NCBI GenBank assembly: GCA_946122785.1
Contig: CAMGYJ010000002.1
Coordinates: 72,382,724-72,446,723, forward strand
From: Linum tenue
Lineage: Eukaryota; Streptophyta; Magnoliopsida; Malpighiales; Linaceae
Length of the DNA stretch: 64,000 nucleotides
Direction of reading: 5' to 3'
Shown: one piece after another, positions 22,480-33,390 of the stretch
Numbering within the stretch: position 1 is the first letter of the stretch
Layout of the letters: each line of letters begins with the position of its first letter
The notes under the pieces: model-generated
Databases searched by the model: none
Told to the model about the DNA's origin: nothing
What the model saw: only the letters and a program-made list of their open reading frames with translations
Position numbers and translations under genes: made by a program

Positions 22480-25460
22480 CTCAGATTCAATTAAATATCC
22501 AGACAACCCAGACAAATACCAAGACAACCCGGACAAATATCCAGACAACCCAGACAAATTATTTAAAATAACTATCAGTTCCTTAGTAAAAAGTATTAAA
22601 ATCTTTTCAAAAAATATCCACAACACACAAACAAATATCCACTATTTGTACCCTAACCCTAAACTTTAAACTCTATCACCCTAATCACTAAACTATAAAA
22701 AAATAAAAATATTTTTGTTTTCCCAAGCTGATAATATTCAAAGGTTCCAGAAAAATATCCAAACACATGAACTAAGGGAATATTTCATCGGGCTCAAATA
22801 AATATCCACACAACCCGGAAACAAATCAAAATATTTTGAATAAATATCAGTATGTCAGAAACAAGTATTACAACTAGGAAACACAAGTATCCACAACACA
22901 CAAACTAATATCTAATATTTGTACCCTAACCCTAAAACCTAAACCCTAAACTTTAAACTCTATCACCCTAATCAATAAAACACTAAAAAAATAAAACTAT
23001 TATTGTTTTTCCAAGCTGAGAATATTCAAAGGTTCCACACAAATATCCAAACACATGAACTAAGAGAATATTTCATCAGTTTCAAATAAATATCCACACA
23101 ACCCGGAAAAAAATCACAATATTTTGAATAAATATCAATATGTCAGAAACAATTATTACCACTAGGAAAGACAAGTATCCACAACACACAAACTAATATC
23201 TACTATCTGTATATCAGAAACAAGTATTACAACTAGCCAAAACAAGTATCCACAACGCACAAACTAATATCTATTATTTGTACCCTAACCCTAAACCCTA
23301 AACCCTAAACTTTAAACTCTATCACCCTAATCACTAAACACTAAAAAAATAAAACACATGAACTAAGGGAATGTTTCCTCAGGTTCAAATAAATATCCGC
23401 ACAACCCGGCTAAATATCCGCAGATTCAAATAAACTCTATCACCCTAAACTCTAAACCCTAAACCCTTAACCCTAAACCCTAAACAATGAACACTACTAA
23501 ATAAACTCTAAAAACAATATAATTAGGAAAGAATAGATATTTATACTGACCAGACTAAATCTTAAACCCTAAAGAGAACCCAAACCCTTATGTTGAAACA
23601 TTAACCCTAACCTCTATACCGTAAACCGTAAACCATAAACCAAACCTAAACAATCAACCCTAAAAAATAAACTATAAACAATAAAAACTAATATTATTTA
23701 ATGGGCCTTCGGCCCATGGGCCCTCGGCGGGCAGCCCTAACTAAGGTTGCAAGCCTTACGTGTTAGGACTTGATAGTGTGTAGGACTTGCTAGTGTGTTT
23801 AATTTGATGTAAGACACAATATTCCAATCTTTCACAAATTGAAAACCAGAACTCTAAACCCTCATCAAACTTGGCCTCGCTGTCGACGTAGTAGAAAAGA
23901 TCAGTAAGATGATTTTTGGAACTTATGCCAAAATATCCACACAAGTATTACAACTTATGCCAAAATTTTTGTTAGTAAAAAGTATTACAACTAGAAAAAA
24001 CAAGTATCCACAACACACAAACTAATATCCACTATTTGTACCCTAACCCTAAACCCTAACCCTAACCTTAAACCCTAACCCTAAACCCTAACCTTAAACC
24101 CTAACCCTGAACCCTGAACCCTAACCCTAATATCCACAACACACAAACTAATATCCACTATTTGTACCCTAACCCTAACCCTAACCTTAAACCCTAACCC
24201 TAAACCCTAACCCTAAACCCTAAACCCTAAACTTTAAACTCTATCACCCTAATCACTAAACACTAAAACAATAAAACTATCAAGATGTGCTCAATCCGAG
24301 AATATTCTAAGGTTCCACACAAATATCCAAACACATGAACTAAGTTAATATTTCCTCAGATTCAATTCAAATATCCAAACACATGAACTAAGGGAATATT
24401 TCATCAGGTTCAAATAAATATCCACACAACCAGGAAACAAATCAAAATATTTTGAATAAATATTAGTATGTGAGAAACATGTATTATGACTAGGAAAGAC
24501 AAGTATTCATACAACCCAGACAAATATCCAAACAACCCAGAAAAATATCCAGACAACCCAGACACATATCCAGCAACCCAGAAAAATATCCAGATAACTC
24601 AGACAAATACCCAGACAACCCAGAAAAATATCCAAACACATGAACTAAAGGAATATTTCCTCGGGTTCAAATAAATATCCACACAACCCGGAAAAACATC
24701 ATAATATTTTGTATAAATATCATAATGTCAGAAACAAGTATTACAACTAGGAAAGACAAGTATCCACAACACACAAACTAATATCTACTATTTGTACCCT
24801 AAACCCTAAACTTTAAACTCTATCACCCTAATCACTAAACACTAAAAAAATAAAACTATTATTGTTTTCCCAAGCTGAGAATATTCAAAGGTTCCACAAA
24901 AATATCCAAACACATGAACTAAGGGAATGTTTCCTCAGGTTCAAATAAATATCTGCACAGCCCGGAAACAAATCATAATATTTGGAATAAATATCAGTAT
25001 GTCACAAACAAGTATTACAACTAGGAAAGACAAGTATCTACAACACACAAACTAATATCTACTATTTGTACCCTAAACCCTAAACTCTATCACCCTAATC
25101 ACTAAACTATAAAAAAATAAAACTATTATTGTTTTCCCAAGCTGATAATATTCAAAGGTTCCAGAAAAATATCCAAACACATGAACTAAAGGAATATTTC
25201 CTCGGGTTCAAATAAATACCCACACAACCCGGAACAAAATCATAATATTTTGAACAAATATCAGAATGTCAGAAAAAGTATTACAACTAGGAAAGACAAG
25301 TATCCACAACACACAAACTAATATCTATTATTTGTACCCTAACCCTAAACCCTAAAGTTTAAACTCTATCACCCTAATCACTAAACACTAAAAAAATAAA
25401 ACTATTATTGTTTTCCCAAGCTGATAATATTCAAAGGTTCCACAAAAATATCCAAACACA
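22480..25460. repeat. ~275-bp tandem array with telomere-like (CCCTAAA) blocks
   Basis: About nine or ten degenerate units are marked by 'aaggttccacaaaaatatccaaacacatgaac'-type segments. Among them are 22741, 23028, 24312, 24888, 25155 and 25434, with spacing of 267-287 bp where contiguous. Each unit ends in a block of CCCTAA/CCCTAAA repeats. The longest telomere-like stretches are near 24040-24130 and 24170-24235. Interruptions (CCTTAAA, CCCTGAA) show these are not active telomeres. Confidence 0.88.
23425..23785. repeat. Duplicated hairpin cassette (copy 1)
   Basis: 361 bp nearly identical to 25486-25847. It contains the hairpin ATGGGCC-TTC-GGCCCAT (23701-23717) and a GC-rich GGGCCCTCGGCGGGC tail, unlike the AT-rich surroundings. 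Confidence 0.88.
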
Positions 25461-25485
25461 TGAACTAAGGGAATGTTTCCTCGGG

Positions 25486-25847
25486 TTCAAATAAACTCTA
25501 TCACCCTAAACTCTAAACCCTAAACACTGAACCCTAAACCCTAAACAATCAACACTACTAAATAAACTCTAAAAACAATATAATTAGGAAATAATAGATA
25601 TTCATACTAACCAGACAAAACCCTAAACCCTAAAGAGAACCCAAACCCTTATGTTGAAACCTTAACCCTAACCTCTATACCGTAAACCGTAAACCATAAA
25701 CCAAACCTAAACAATCAACCCTAAAAAATAAACCGCTCGTCAATAAAAACTAATATTATTTAATGGGCCTTCGGCCCATGGGCCCTCGGCGGGCAGCCCT
25801 AACTAAGGTTGCAAGCCTTACGTGTTAGGACTTGATAGTGTGTAGGA
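25486..25847. repeat. Duplicated hairpin cassette (copy 2)
   Basis: Second copy of 23425-23785, with its hairpin at 25763-25779. It differs by scattered substitutions and a short replacement before the hairpin (cgctcgtc). Confidence 0.88.
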
Positions 25848-26159
25848 TATTGTTTTGCAAAGGAATAATACGGCCCAAAATTTCAACAATGATACAAAGC
25901 AATATCAACATAACATAAATTAATATCAACTGAGAACAAATAAATATCCACACAAACAACACATACATAATACTAACATGGGCCCATAAAATTTGGCTCT
26001 CTTTCCACTCCTCTCCATTCTCCCGCCCAAAATCAAGCCGAGCCCACCACGCCACTTGCTCAGCTCCGCTGCCCGCCGCACGCTGGGCCGGATTTTGGCC
26101 GGATTTTGCTTGTTGGCCCACCTTCAGCTCACTTAAGTGAGCCACCTCCCAGCCGAGAG

Positions 26160-26248
26160 CTCCTCCGTTGGATCAAACATGGGCCGACGTGGCCCTTCAT
26201 CCTGCCCTGTTAGTATCTGCTAACTGTTTGGCCTGTTAGCAGAATAAC
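26160..26248 (-). repeat. Right terminal inverted repeat region of the MULE
   Basis: Inverted partner of 19952-20041, with the perfect 14-bp arm at 26235-26248. Confidence 0.75.
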
Positions 26249-26255
26249 TTCTGCG

Positions 26256-26377
26256 GTCGGGGTTGGGTCTTCGGCGGCGGTTGCGGATCTGGGTTCTGCT
26301 GCGGTGGAGGTGATTATCAGGATGAGGAGAGGGATGGAAGATAGGGAGGGGAATTTGCGGCTAGTAGAGGACGCCAT
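26256..26377 (-). pseudogene. At4g14100-like secreted protein, 5' part (signal peptide)
   Basis: This is the first 40 codons of the interrupted gene, starting MASSTSRKFPSLSSIPLLIL. They form a hydrophobic signal peptide followed by a short spacer ending AAEDPTP, so the product would enter the secretory pathway. The next codon is broken by the insertion at the 9-bp target duplication (26256-26264), and the frame resumes at 19935. An in-frame ATG further upstream (26500) exists, but the MASS start gives the normal signal peptide. Transcription through this promoter would now read into the transposon. Confidence 0.88.
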
Positions 26378-28728
26378 TTTTTTGCCACAATGGTGGTTGT
26401 GATTTTTGATTTCCCCCGAGTCTAGAACCCTAATTCCTAAACTGGGGAATGGGGTTTGATAAGGGAAGCAGAGAGGGTTGAGAAGATTGGGTTGGCACAA
26501 GAAAAGAGAGAGTTGAAGGGATATTTTCGTTTTTGATCACTCTTTCATTTGTGGTCCACTCATTTCACTTAACCAATTTGCAGGTTTTTCTCTCTATTCC
26601 TGTACTCCAGTCCTCTGGTTTTGTTCGCTCTTCCCACAATTGCTTTGCTCCCATCTCTTTTCTCCTACTGATACGTTGGACGGCTGTGATAAAACTATTC
26701 CTCATCCCTCTTGAAAGTCTCCAACTTTCCTGTCAATTTCGTTTCAGGTGGTTGTTCTCCTTGTGAAACCTCTCACGAACATTTTCTTTTGCTGTTATGA
26801 TCGGTTTCGCTTGGTCGCGGATATGACGATTTTGAAGCAGAGGAAGCAGGTCAGTCAGCTCTCTCTTTGCATAGTTTTGGTTACTCCCAAGTAAAATTGA
26901 TGACACGGAGTGAATTCATCCCTATTCAGCTACATCTTACAGATTGAACCATCCCTGTGATCCAAGATCATACAGATTGAAAAAGTCTTAGTATTCCTAT
27001 TTGTACCTCTGCAGTCTGCGGAGGAAAGTATATATTTTGGTTTCCCTCTCCTTCCTTACTTTGGTAGCTGTTCTGATTCCTTACTTTGTTTGTTCTTGCT
27101 GCAAATTCCTCACTTTGCTTGTCAGTCCCAGCGTGGGTAAGATAAGAAGACTGGTAATGTTTAGTTTGGAAGCCAAATATACCTTTGAAACATGCATCAT
27201 TCTCTACCTAACTTTAATAAATCTCTAATCCTTGAATAATTTACATGTCAATTCGGATATGATATAAACAAATTTCATAAGCTTTAAGGGGCTGTGTTTT
27301 ATTGACCCCTAGCTTGACAACATGAGTTTGTTTTCCCTAACAATTTTTGTCTCTTGAATCAAGTCATGATGCTTAGGCTAGCTTTGATAAGGATATTTAA
27401 TTTAAAATAATAAATTATGCAATAAAGTATGGACTCTTTTCCATTTAGTTTGTCACATTAGTCGTCTTTACTCATTTGAAGTCCTAAACATGATTTAAGC
27501 CAACAAAATATATTGCCAATGGGATGTGTCATTTTCTTACATGCACTCAAATTTATATCACTCATTATGGGAAAAGCATATTTGAAATAATATTATGGAA
27601 GAATGGAATTCATTGTTTCACCTATTGAGGGAAGAGATTTGTGTGAAGTTTATGCACTACTTGGGTTGGATAATGGGGATGTGATGAGAAAATGTGGCAT
27701 ACGATTTATTATATTTGGAGTGTCATAATATTGTTCTTGGTTGATTTTGTTATTGGATAAGAAAGTGAGAGGGATCAAATTGACAAAGAACCAAAGTCAC
27801 TTGAAACTATCTTGTAGACTTATACTACACATATTCTTTCACAAGGTGTTCAACTAGGCGAAACAATCACTAGCTAGCAAGGAACTTTCTTTGAATTTTT
27901 TTAGCATTAAAGTGAGTGCAAAACAAGACTCTAATGCATCAATTTTCGAAGAATCATACAATAACCAACATCCAACTTTGCATATGTATCATAAACGTTA
28001 TAATATCACGACAAATAACATATACTATAAACAACACAATCGATTATCAAAAAACAAAAAACTATTCTCACCAAGGTTTCATTTCATGGATTGTTAGCAC
28101 AAACTTGGGGAGGAACTGAAAAAAGACTAATCCCATATGCATCCAGATGAAACATTACTATACTTTTTGGCAAAAAAAAAAAAAAAAAAAAAATACTATA
28201 CTTGTATAAATGTATAAAGAAATCGCAAAGGGCAGATTATCCTTTGAAATCTTTGGTAGGCAGATAACATATAGTAGAATATAGTAATAGTAGACCAATG
28301 TTTAAATCATATTCTATTCCATTCATTTGGACTCATTGATAGTTTAACTGATAGCATTCCCACTACAGAGCAAATCTCACGAGGGTTTTTGAATGTAAAA
28401 CTGATCCTTCTTTTGGGGAAGAATTCATATTTTCAACTTCTGCCTCACTCAACCCCACAATCCAATCCCCATGGGAAGAGTACTTAAACCTAATATTACT
28501 AATATACTCTTCACTAAACATCAACTTGAAGGTTCCTTTGTCATTTTGCTCTTGGCTTTTGAAAATTGAACCTTCAACAGAGTGTGCAAAGAAGTCTTCC
28601 GCAATTCTTCAAAACCCCATCATATAAAGAACCAATTTGGAGATCCACCCACTCAAAACCCAAAAACCTGTACTAAACTCTTTCTGCTTCCCCCTTACTG
28701 CTCAAAGCTCTGTTTTTTTCTCGGTCAA
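26378..28728. other. Spacer between the split gene and the NAC gene
   Basis: It holds the promoter region of the split gene (near 26378-26600) and the NAC promoter and 5' UTR (toward 28728). Between them is AT-rich DNA with no supported gene. A tiny poly(A) retro-insertion lies at 28166-28193. Confidence 0.4.
28166..28193 (+). mobile_element. Poly(A)-tail retro-micro-insertion
   Basis: The insert is TTTGGC followed by about 22 A. Perfect 10-bp repeats, tactatactt, flank it at 28156-28165 and 28194-28203. It looks like a LINE-machinery insertion truncated to almost only its tail. Confidence 0.7.
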
Positions 28729-30394
28729 ATGGAGGAGAAGAGTGACACGGATAAGGGCAGCGATGACGTGATGCTGCCCGGTTTCAGGTTCCATCCGACG
28801 GACGAGGAGCTGGTAGGGTTCTATCTGAAGAGGAAAATACAGCAGAGGTCTCTGGCTATTGAGCTCATTAAGCAAGTCGATATCTACAAATACGACCCCT
28901 GGGATCTTCCAAGTAAGCCAGCCTCCCCTGTTTTCTCAACTTCCCTGAATTCCCCTGTTTTTCACTCTTTTCAGTAAAAAACTCATGCTTTGATAGTAAA
29001 ACCTCCTGCCCATATGAAAATTCCTTCTGGGTTCATGAAATCCCTTATAGCAGAGAACTCTTCCATCTTCTTGCTTTCATTTTCATACTTAAAAGATAGG
29101 TATGATATTCTAGCAAGTTCCCCTGTTTTAGAGTCACCCACGTCAAGGAAAAGATAAAACTAGGAAATTTAAATTACTACCCAATTCCAAAACCAGATTC
29201 CATTGTTTTATTGAAATTGTGGAGGCCGGTGGGCCTGTGGGGTTAACATCTGAGAGCCATTTTCCTAATAAAGTCGGTTGCTTTCTTTCACGTTGAAAAC
29301 GGAAAAAACAGGGGTGGCGACGACTGCAGGGGAGAAAGAGTGGTATTTCTACTGTCCAAGGGACCGGAAGTACAGGAACAGCGCGAGGCCGAACCGGGTA
29401 ACCGGAGCCGGTTTCTGGAAGGCGACCGGAACAGACCGTCCGATTTACTCATCGGAAGGAACCAAGTGCATTGGGCTGAAGAAGTCATTGGTTTTCTACA
29501 GAGGAAGAGCTGCCAAAGGGATCAAGACTGATTGGATGATGCACGAGTTCCGGCTCCCTCCTATCCCCGGCGCCGATCAAAATCAGCAATCCCTTCAGCC
29601 GAAGAAACTCCTCGACAAATCCCTTCCTCCCAACGTAAGAAAAAAATTACATTCTTTGTCTATAATTTTGCAAGAAAAAAGAAACATTGCAAGATGAATT
29701 GGCTTAGGTTTCACTGTTTCTTGTCATAGAAGTTAGTCTTGAACATTTGTTTGTTGATGGTCTTGGCAATAAACAGGAAGCATGGGCGATATGTCGGATA
29801 TTCAAGAAGACGAATTCCATGGCGCAGAGAGCTCTGTCTCATCATCCATGGATGATGTCGTCGCCTCTACATCACGAAACGACACAGTCTGATCACCACT
29901 TCTTCAACCAGCACCTTAACCAACACCAAGCCACCTCCTCATCCGACGTGGTTTCTTGCGTGTCAGAGCTTGGATCATCACCATTCTTCCCACAACAAGC
30001 TTCAACTCCAAGTTTCTCTCCTCCACCGCTGTTCCCATTCCCTCAAGCTCCCAACAACTTCATTTTTTCCTCGATCGAAACTTCGTCGGGTTCAGTTTTG
30101 TCCAACAAGGCCTCTTCCGAAGCCCTGGAATTTGAAGGGCAGGGGCAGCAGTTCAGTGGATTCTCCATCAGTACTCTGCATCAAGAGATGGAGAGTAGTG
30201 GTGGAGAAGATGATGATAATCATAACCACAATCATCAGTGGGTTGGGAGTGAGATTAGGTCGATTGGCTTTCCTTTCAGCTTGCCTGCAAATCCTGCACC
30301 AGATGATGCATGGGATTCACCCCCACCAAATTCATGTCCTACTGAGATCTCCACTGCTACTACTACTTATTCAACGAACAAATGCTACACTTAA
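28729..30394 (+). CDS. NAC-domain transcription factor, FEZ-like
   Basis: Three exons (28729-28912, 29312-29634, 29777-30394) total 1,125 nt, or 374 residues, with both introns at GT-AG. The NAC domain runs from about residue 14: [21 protein letters not shown] (A), [15 protein letters not shown] (B), [37 protein letters not shown] (C), [31 protein letters not shown] (D) and [12 protein letters not shown] (E). The wording matches the FEZ (ANAC009)/ANAC094 branch; FEZ promotes periclinal stem-cell divisions in root caps. The C-terminal half (Ser/Pro/His/Gln-rich) should be the activation region. The intron positions are the standard NAC ones. Orthology to FEZ itself is an inference. Confidence 0.93.
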
Positions 30395-30988
30395 ATCCCC
30401 TGATTTTGAAGTAACTTGGATGGATAATGGACCATGGGATTTAATTCTAGCATTTGTTTAAGGAATGGGTTTGTGTGTATACACTATTTGTGTGGTAAGT
30501 ATTGTTTTTGTATGGGGGATTTGTGCAGAGGATATTGAAGCTCATTTCATTTGTGTACATGATATTTTGTAATCAATGTTGTATAGTTTTTTTTTTAAAC
30601 AGTTTTTGTGTTCATAAGAAGATTTTATTTATTGATGCTTTATTATTCTTTATTAGCAATTGCATGCTTGTCAACAAGACTAAAATCCTTTTCGTGTTTA
30701 TGAATAATGGAGAACAAAGTTTTATACTATAAAATTTGAATGTTCTTAATGCTCAATTTTTCAATGTGAATTGATTATGATCAATGGTGGTTAGTGTGAG
30801 AGAGAACTAGATGATGTTGGTGGATGAGAAGGAAAAGAGGCGTGATTTTGCAAATTATGAAGGAAATAAGTAAAATTGACTTAAAGATTCGAATAGTAAA
30901 ATCATAAGATTTTAATGATTTAAATCGTGAATACTGTAAGATTTTAAGGTCCATAGATTTTATAGTGAAATCAGAACTAGAATAGGTA
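30395..30988. other. NAC 3' UTR and spacer
   Basis: AT-rich sequence after the NAC stop, with several AATAAA-like contexts. No gene. Confidence 0.4.
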
Positions 30989-30996
30989 CGCAAAAT

Positions 30997-32092
30997 TAGG
31001 GGTGTTCAAATGGTTACCATGGTAATTGCCAAACCAAATAAGGAAAAATTCTATTAATCATGAAATACAATATCATAACCAAACCGTCCAAACTAGGGCT
31101 GGCTATTTGGTACAGACTGTTTGGTTTTACCCGAAACCGGATCGTATATCCCGGACCGGGACCGGATAGCAAACAATCCAATCTCATATTCGGTCTCAGA
31201 TTTGAGGTAAAAAACCGGATAAAGACCGGATAAGAGACTCCAACACTCAAATCCCCACAAGCTCAATCTAAAATCAAGATCAAATTGGGACCGGACCGGA
31301 TCAAGACCGGACTGTATCCAATCCAATCTTTGGTCCTTATATTCTCGAAAAGACCGGACTGGGACCAGATCAATTTGGTCCAATTTAACCAGACTGGACC
31401 GTATAGCCACCCCTAGTCCAAACTAATAAAATAACCAAATTAGCTAAACTAAAGTTTAATCGATTTGGTTAATTGGTTAACCACATTAATCAATATTACA
31501 TCACATTATCATTAAGTGAGAATTTTCGGATAATGCCTCAATTCACAATTTATATGATGAATAAAACATTACAATGAACGCATAGCTATAGTTAACCCTT
31601 TACATAAATATATGCATCTAATACAATTATCTTACAATCAATAGAAGTTAATTAATTGTTGTGATTGTGTGAATTGAATTAGTATCTCAGCAATTATCAT
31701 AGGTTGAAAAATACAATCCTTTCAAGTTTTCATTTAATATATTATATGAGTTTTATCTAAATTAAGCGTTCATATATCATGCTCTACATCTACACTCTAA
31801 TAATACAAATATACAATATAGGAACAATATTGAGCTTTATTATTGATGAGTCTAAAAGGAAGGAATGTAAGACTCTTGAGTGTTTATCAGTTTATTCTAA
31901 GTATTAACTATGTGTATATAATATAGATGAGATATATGGATAACTGCTTACCTGGTTAATTTTGTTTGATTGGTTAGGAGTGTCTGAAACCAAACAAAAC
32001 CAGCTAAACAAGCTAAAAAATTTAACCAAACCAAATTAGCCAAATACTACCGGTTAAAACGGTTACCTACCCACACCGTTTAAACACCCCTA
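30997..32092. mobile_element. Outer hAT-like element with a nested insertion
   Basis: The ends are TAGGGGTGTTCAAA on the left and the complement of TAGGGGTGTTTAAAC on the right. Imperfect 8-bp repeats flank it, cgcaaaat (30989-30996) and tgtaaaat (32093-32100), 6 of 8 matching, so it is an older insertion. The interior is AT-rich with 'accaaa/ttggtt' repeats near both ends and no transposase. Confidence 0.78.
31094..31415. mobile_element. Nested hAT-like element
   Basis: This 322-bp element sits inside the outer hAT. The inverted ends are TAGGGCTGGCTATTTGG and, from the right, TAGGGGTGGCTATACGG. A perfect 8-bp target duplication, gtccaaac, flanks it at 31086-31093 and 31416-31423. It is rich in ACCGGA/TCCGGT repeats. 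It is younger than its host, as its intact duplication shows. Confidence 0.92.
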
Positions 32093-32100
32093 TGTAAAAT

Positions 32101-32520
32101 TATAGGATTTAAATCGAGATTTCAATTTCTTTGGATAGGACAATGTGAATGACGAAAGCTAAGGTCGAGAAGGTGGGAGTAATGGAGGTATAAGTAAGTG
32201 TCCAATCGAGAATTAGAATTTTAAGAGAAGAGGATATGATTGGCCTCTTCTTTTTTTTTTCTTCTTCTGTCACTTAGTTGTATATTATTTTATTTATGTA
32301 AAAAGTAGAAGTATCATTGAAATACAAGGTGTGTTTACATTACAAAATCAGTTATAGTTTGTTAATAGATATACAAGTTGATAGTAATTGTTTTTGGGGT
32401 TTGGAACTTGGCTTTAGCATAACCTAATAAGTAATAACGAGCAAGAGACTTCACTCTTGTTTGTAGTGGTCAAAATATAACAAAATTCAAATAAAAAATG
32501 ATAACAATTTGTTCAACAAA
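32101..32520. other. Spacer, no gene seen
   Basis: AT-rich DNA between the hAT and the tRNA gene. Nothing recognisable. Confidence 0.4.
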
Positions 32521-32561
32521 GTCAAGATGGCCGAGTTGGTCTAAGGCGCCAGTTTCAGGTA

Positions 32562-32593
<32 letters not shown>

Positions 32594-32601
32594 TCTTGAC
32601 A
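32521..32601 (+). tRNA. tRNA-Leu(CAG): tRNA-Leu (anticodon CAG)
   Basis: 81 nt, type II (long variable arm), intronless. The acceptor stem is GTCAAGA/TCTTGAC with discriminator A. The anticodon stem CCAGT/ACTGG holds loop TTCAGGT, giving anticodon CAG, which reads CUG. The A box (TGGCCGAGTTGG) and B box (GGTTCAAATCC) are intact. A T-run about 7 nt downstream serves as pol III terminator. It is identical to the copy at 63785-63865. Confidence 0.97.
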
Positions 32602-33390
32602 AATTGTTTTTTGGCCACGAGTTCTCGAGTTTATCAAGAGGATCCAAATGGCCTGGAGAGCTGGAGATTTCAAGGGCTGAATTACCAATTTTACAGATGG
32701 TGTTCAACTTTACCAATTCACTGATGGTGTTCAACTTCAATTTATTTGACTATGAAAATTCTGTTCATTTCTTATTGTGGAACGATTTTAAGCTGTACAT
32801 TCGATCATATTGACTAAGGATACGGTTTCTACATACAACTATCGAACTAAGAAGAGATATACTGTCTTTCCACAGCTCAAAGGGCAACGACTACTTAGTA
32901 AGAGTCTTTTATCTACTAGTTGTCTAACTCCTTGAGCCATCAGCTCTTTTCCTTCGCCTTCTGAATCTTCCAACACTTGCTTCACACTCTTCTGCTCTTC
33001 CACCAAGAAGCCTTGCATCATCCTAGAAACCCATTGTTAAAGTTCTAATCCAAAACCAGATGTTTCTTTGCAGAAATCCTGGAGATGGAATCAAGCAATC
33101 CAAAACGAACTGGGGCAGTACCTCTCCCTAGCTTGGATTAATGGGAAGATAGAAAACAATCTCAAACTCATGTTCCAGATTTCAAAGTTGCCTGGACGTT
33201 GCATATCAGGACTCCTAGTTGCCTGGACGTTTCAGCCACTTGCTCTTTTTGGTTGCCTGAATCAACAAGTTTCCAGTTTCATTTCAAGATCTAATAATAA
33301 TAAGAATAGGTCTGAAATCCTAGAACTTAATAAGGGAAGGACGCTTTGGACCATAGTTTTTTCTTCCAGGTAACCAAACCACCCATGGCC
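32602..33390. other. Spacer / PORR 3' flank
   Basis: No supported gene. A 60-codon minus-strand frame at 32839-33021 has coding-like, charged composition (QKSVKQVLEDSEGEGKELM) but no recognised homology. A downstream untranslated region of the PORR gene may overlap it. Confidence 0.35.

Larger units (their letters stand above)
19945..26255. mobile_element. Mutator-like (MULE) element inserted in a coding exon
   Basis: A 6,311-bp insertion is bounded by a perfect 9-bp target duplication, gtcggggtt (19936-19944 and 26256-26264). Nine base pairs is the hallmark of Mutator-like elements. The ends are imperfect inverted repeats: GTTATTCTGCTAAC at 19952-19965 matches 26235-26248 inverted. After 10 bp on each side a 16-bp near-palindrome follows (19976-19991 and 26209-26224 inverted, 15 of 16 matching). 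Weaker similarity continues for about 90 bp. The outermost 7 bp do not match each other. No transposase or protease is recognisable, so it is non-autonomous. The interior consists of three tandem arrays, telomere-like repeats and a duplicated hairpin cassette. Short TIRs and a genic 5'-exon target recall VANDAL/non-TIR MULEs; this subclass is an inference. Confidence 0.9.

Noticed and set aside
22480..25560. Chromosome-end or ancestral fusion site (interstitial telomere)
   Set aside because: The telomere-like blocks are degenerate, tandemly organised with other sequence, and enclosed by a transposon with a 9-bp target duplication.
25825..26145. 106-codon minus-strand open frame at the right end of the MULE
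   Set aside because: It overlaps terminal-repeat and AT-rich DNA. The hydrophobic tail reflects AT-rich codons and no family match was recognised.
19945..26255. Large intron of the At4g14100-like gene
   Set aside because: The boundaries are a 9-bp direct repeat with inverted ends, not GT-AG sites. Removing the insertion plus one repeat copy restores the frame exactly.
26824..26850. First exon MTILKQRKQ followed by a donor-like GTCAGT
   Set aside because: No downstream exon could be found in the following 1.9 kb and the peptide is too short to recognise.
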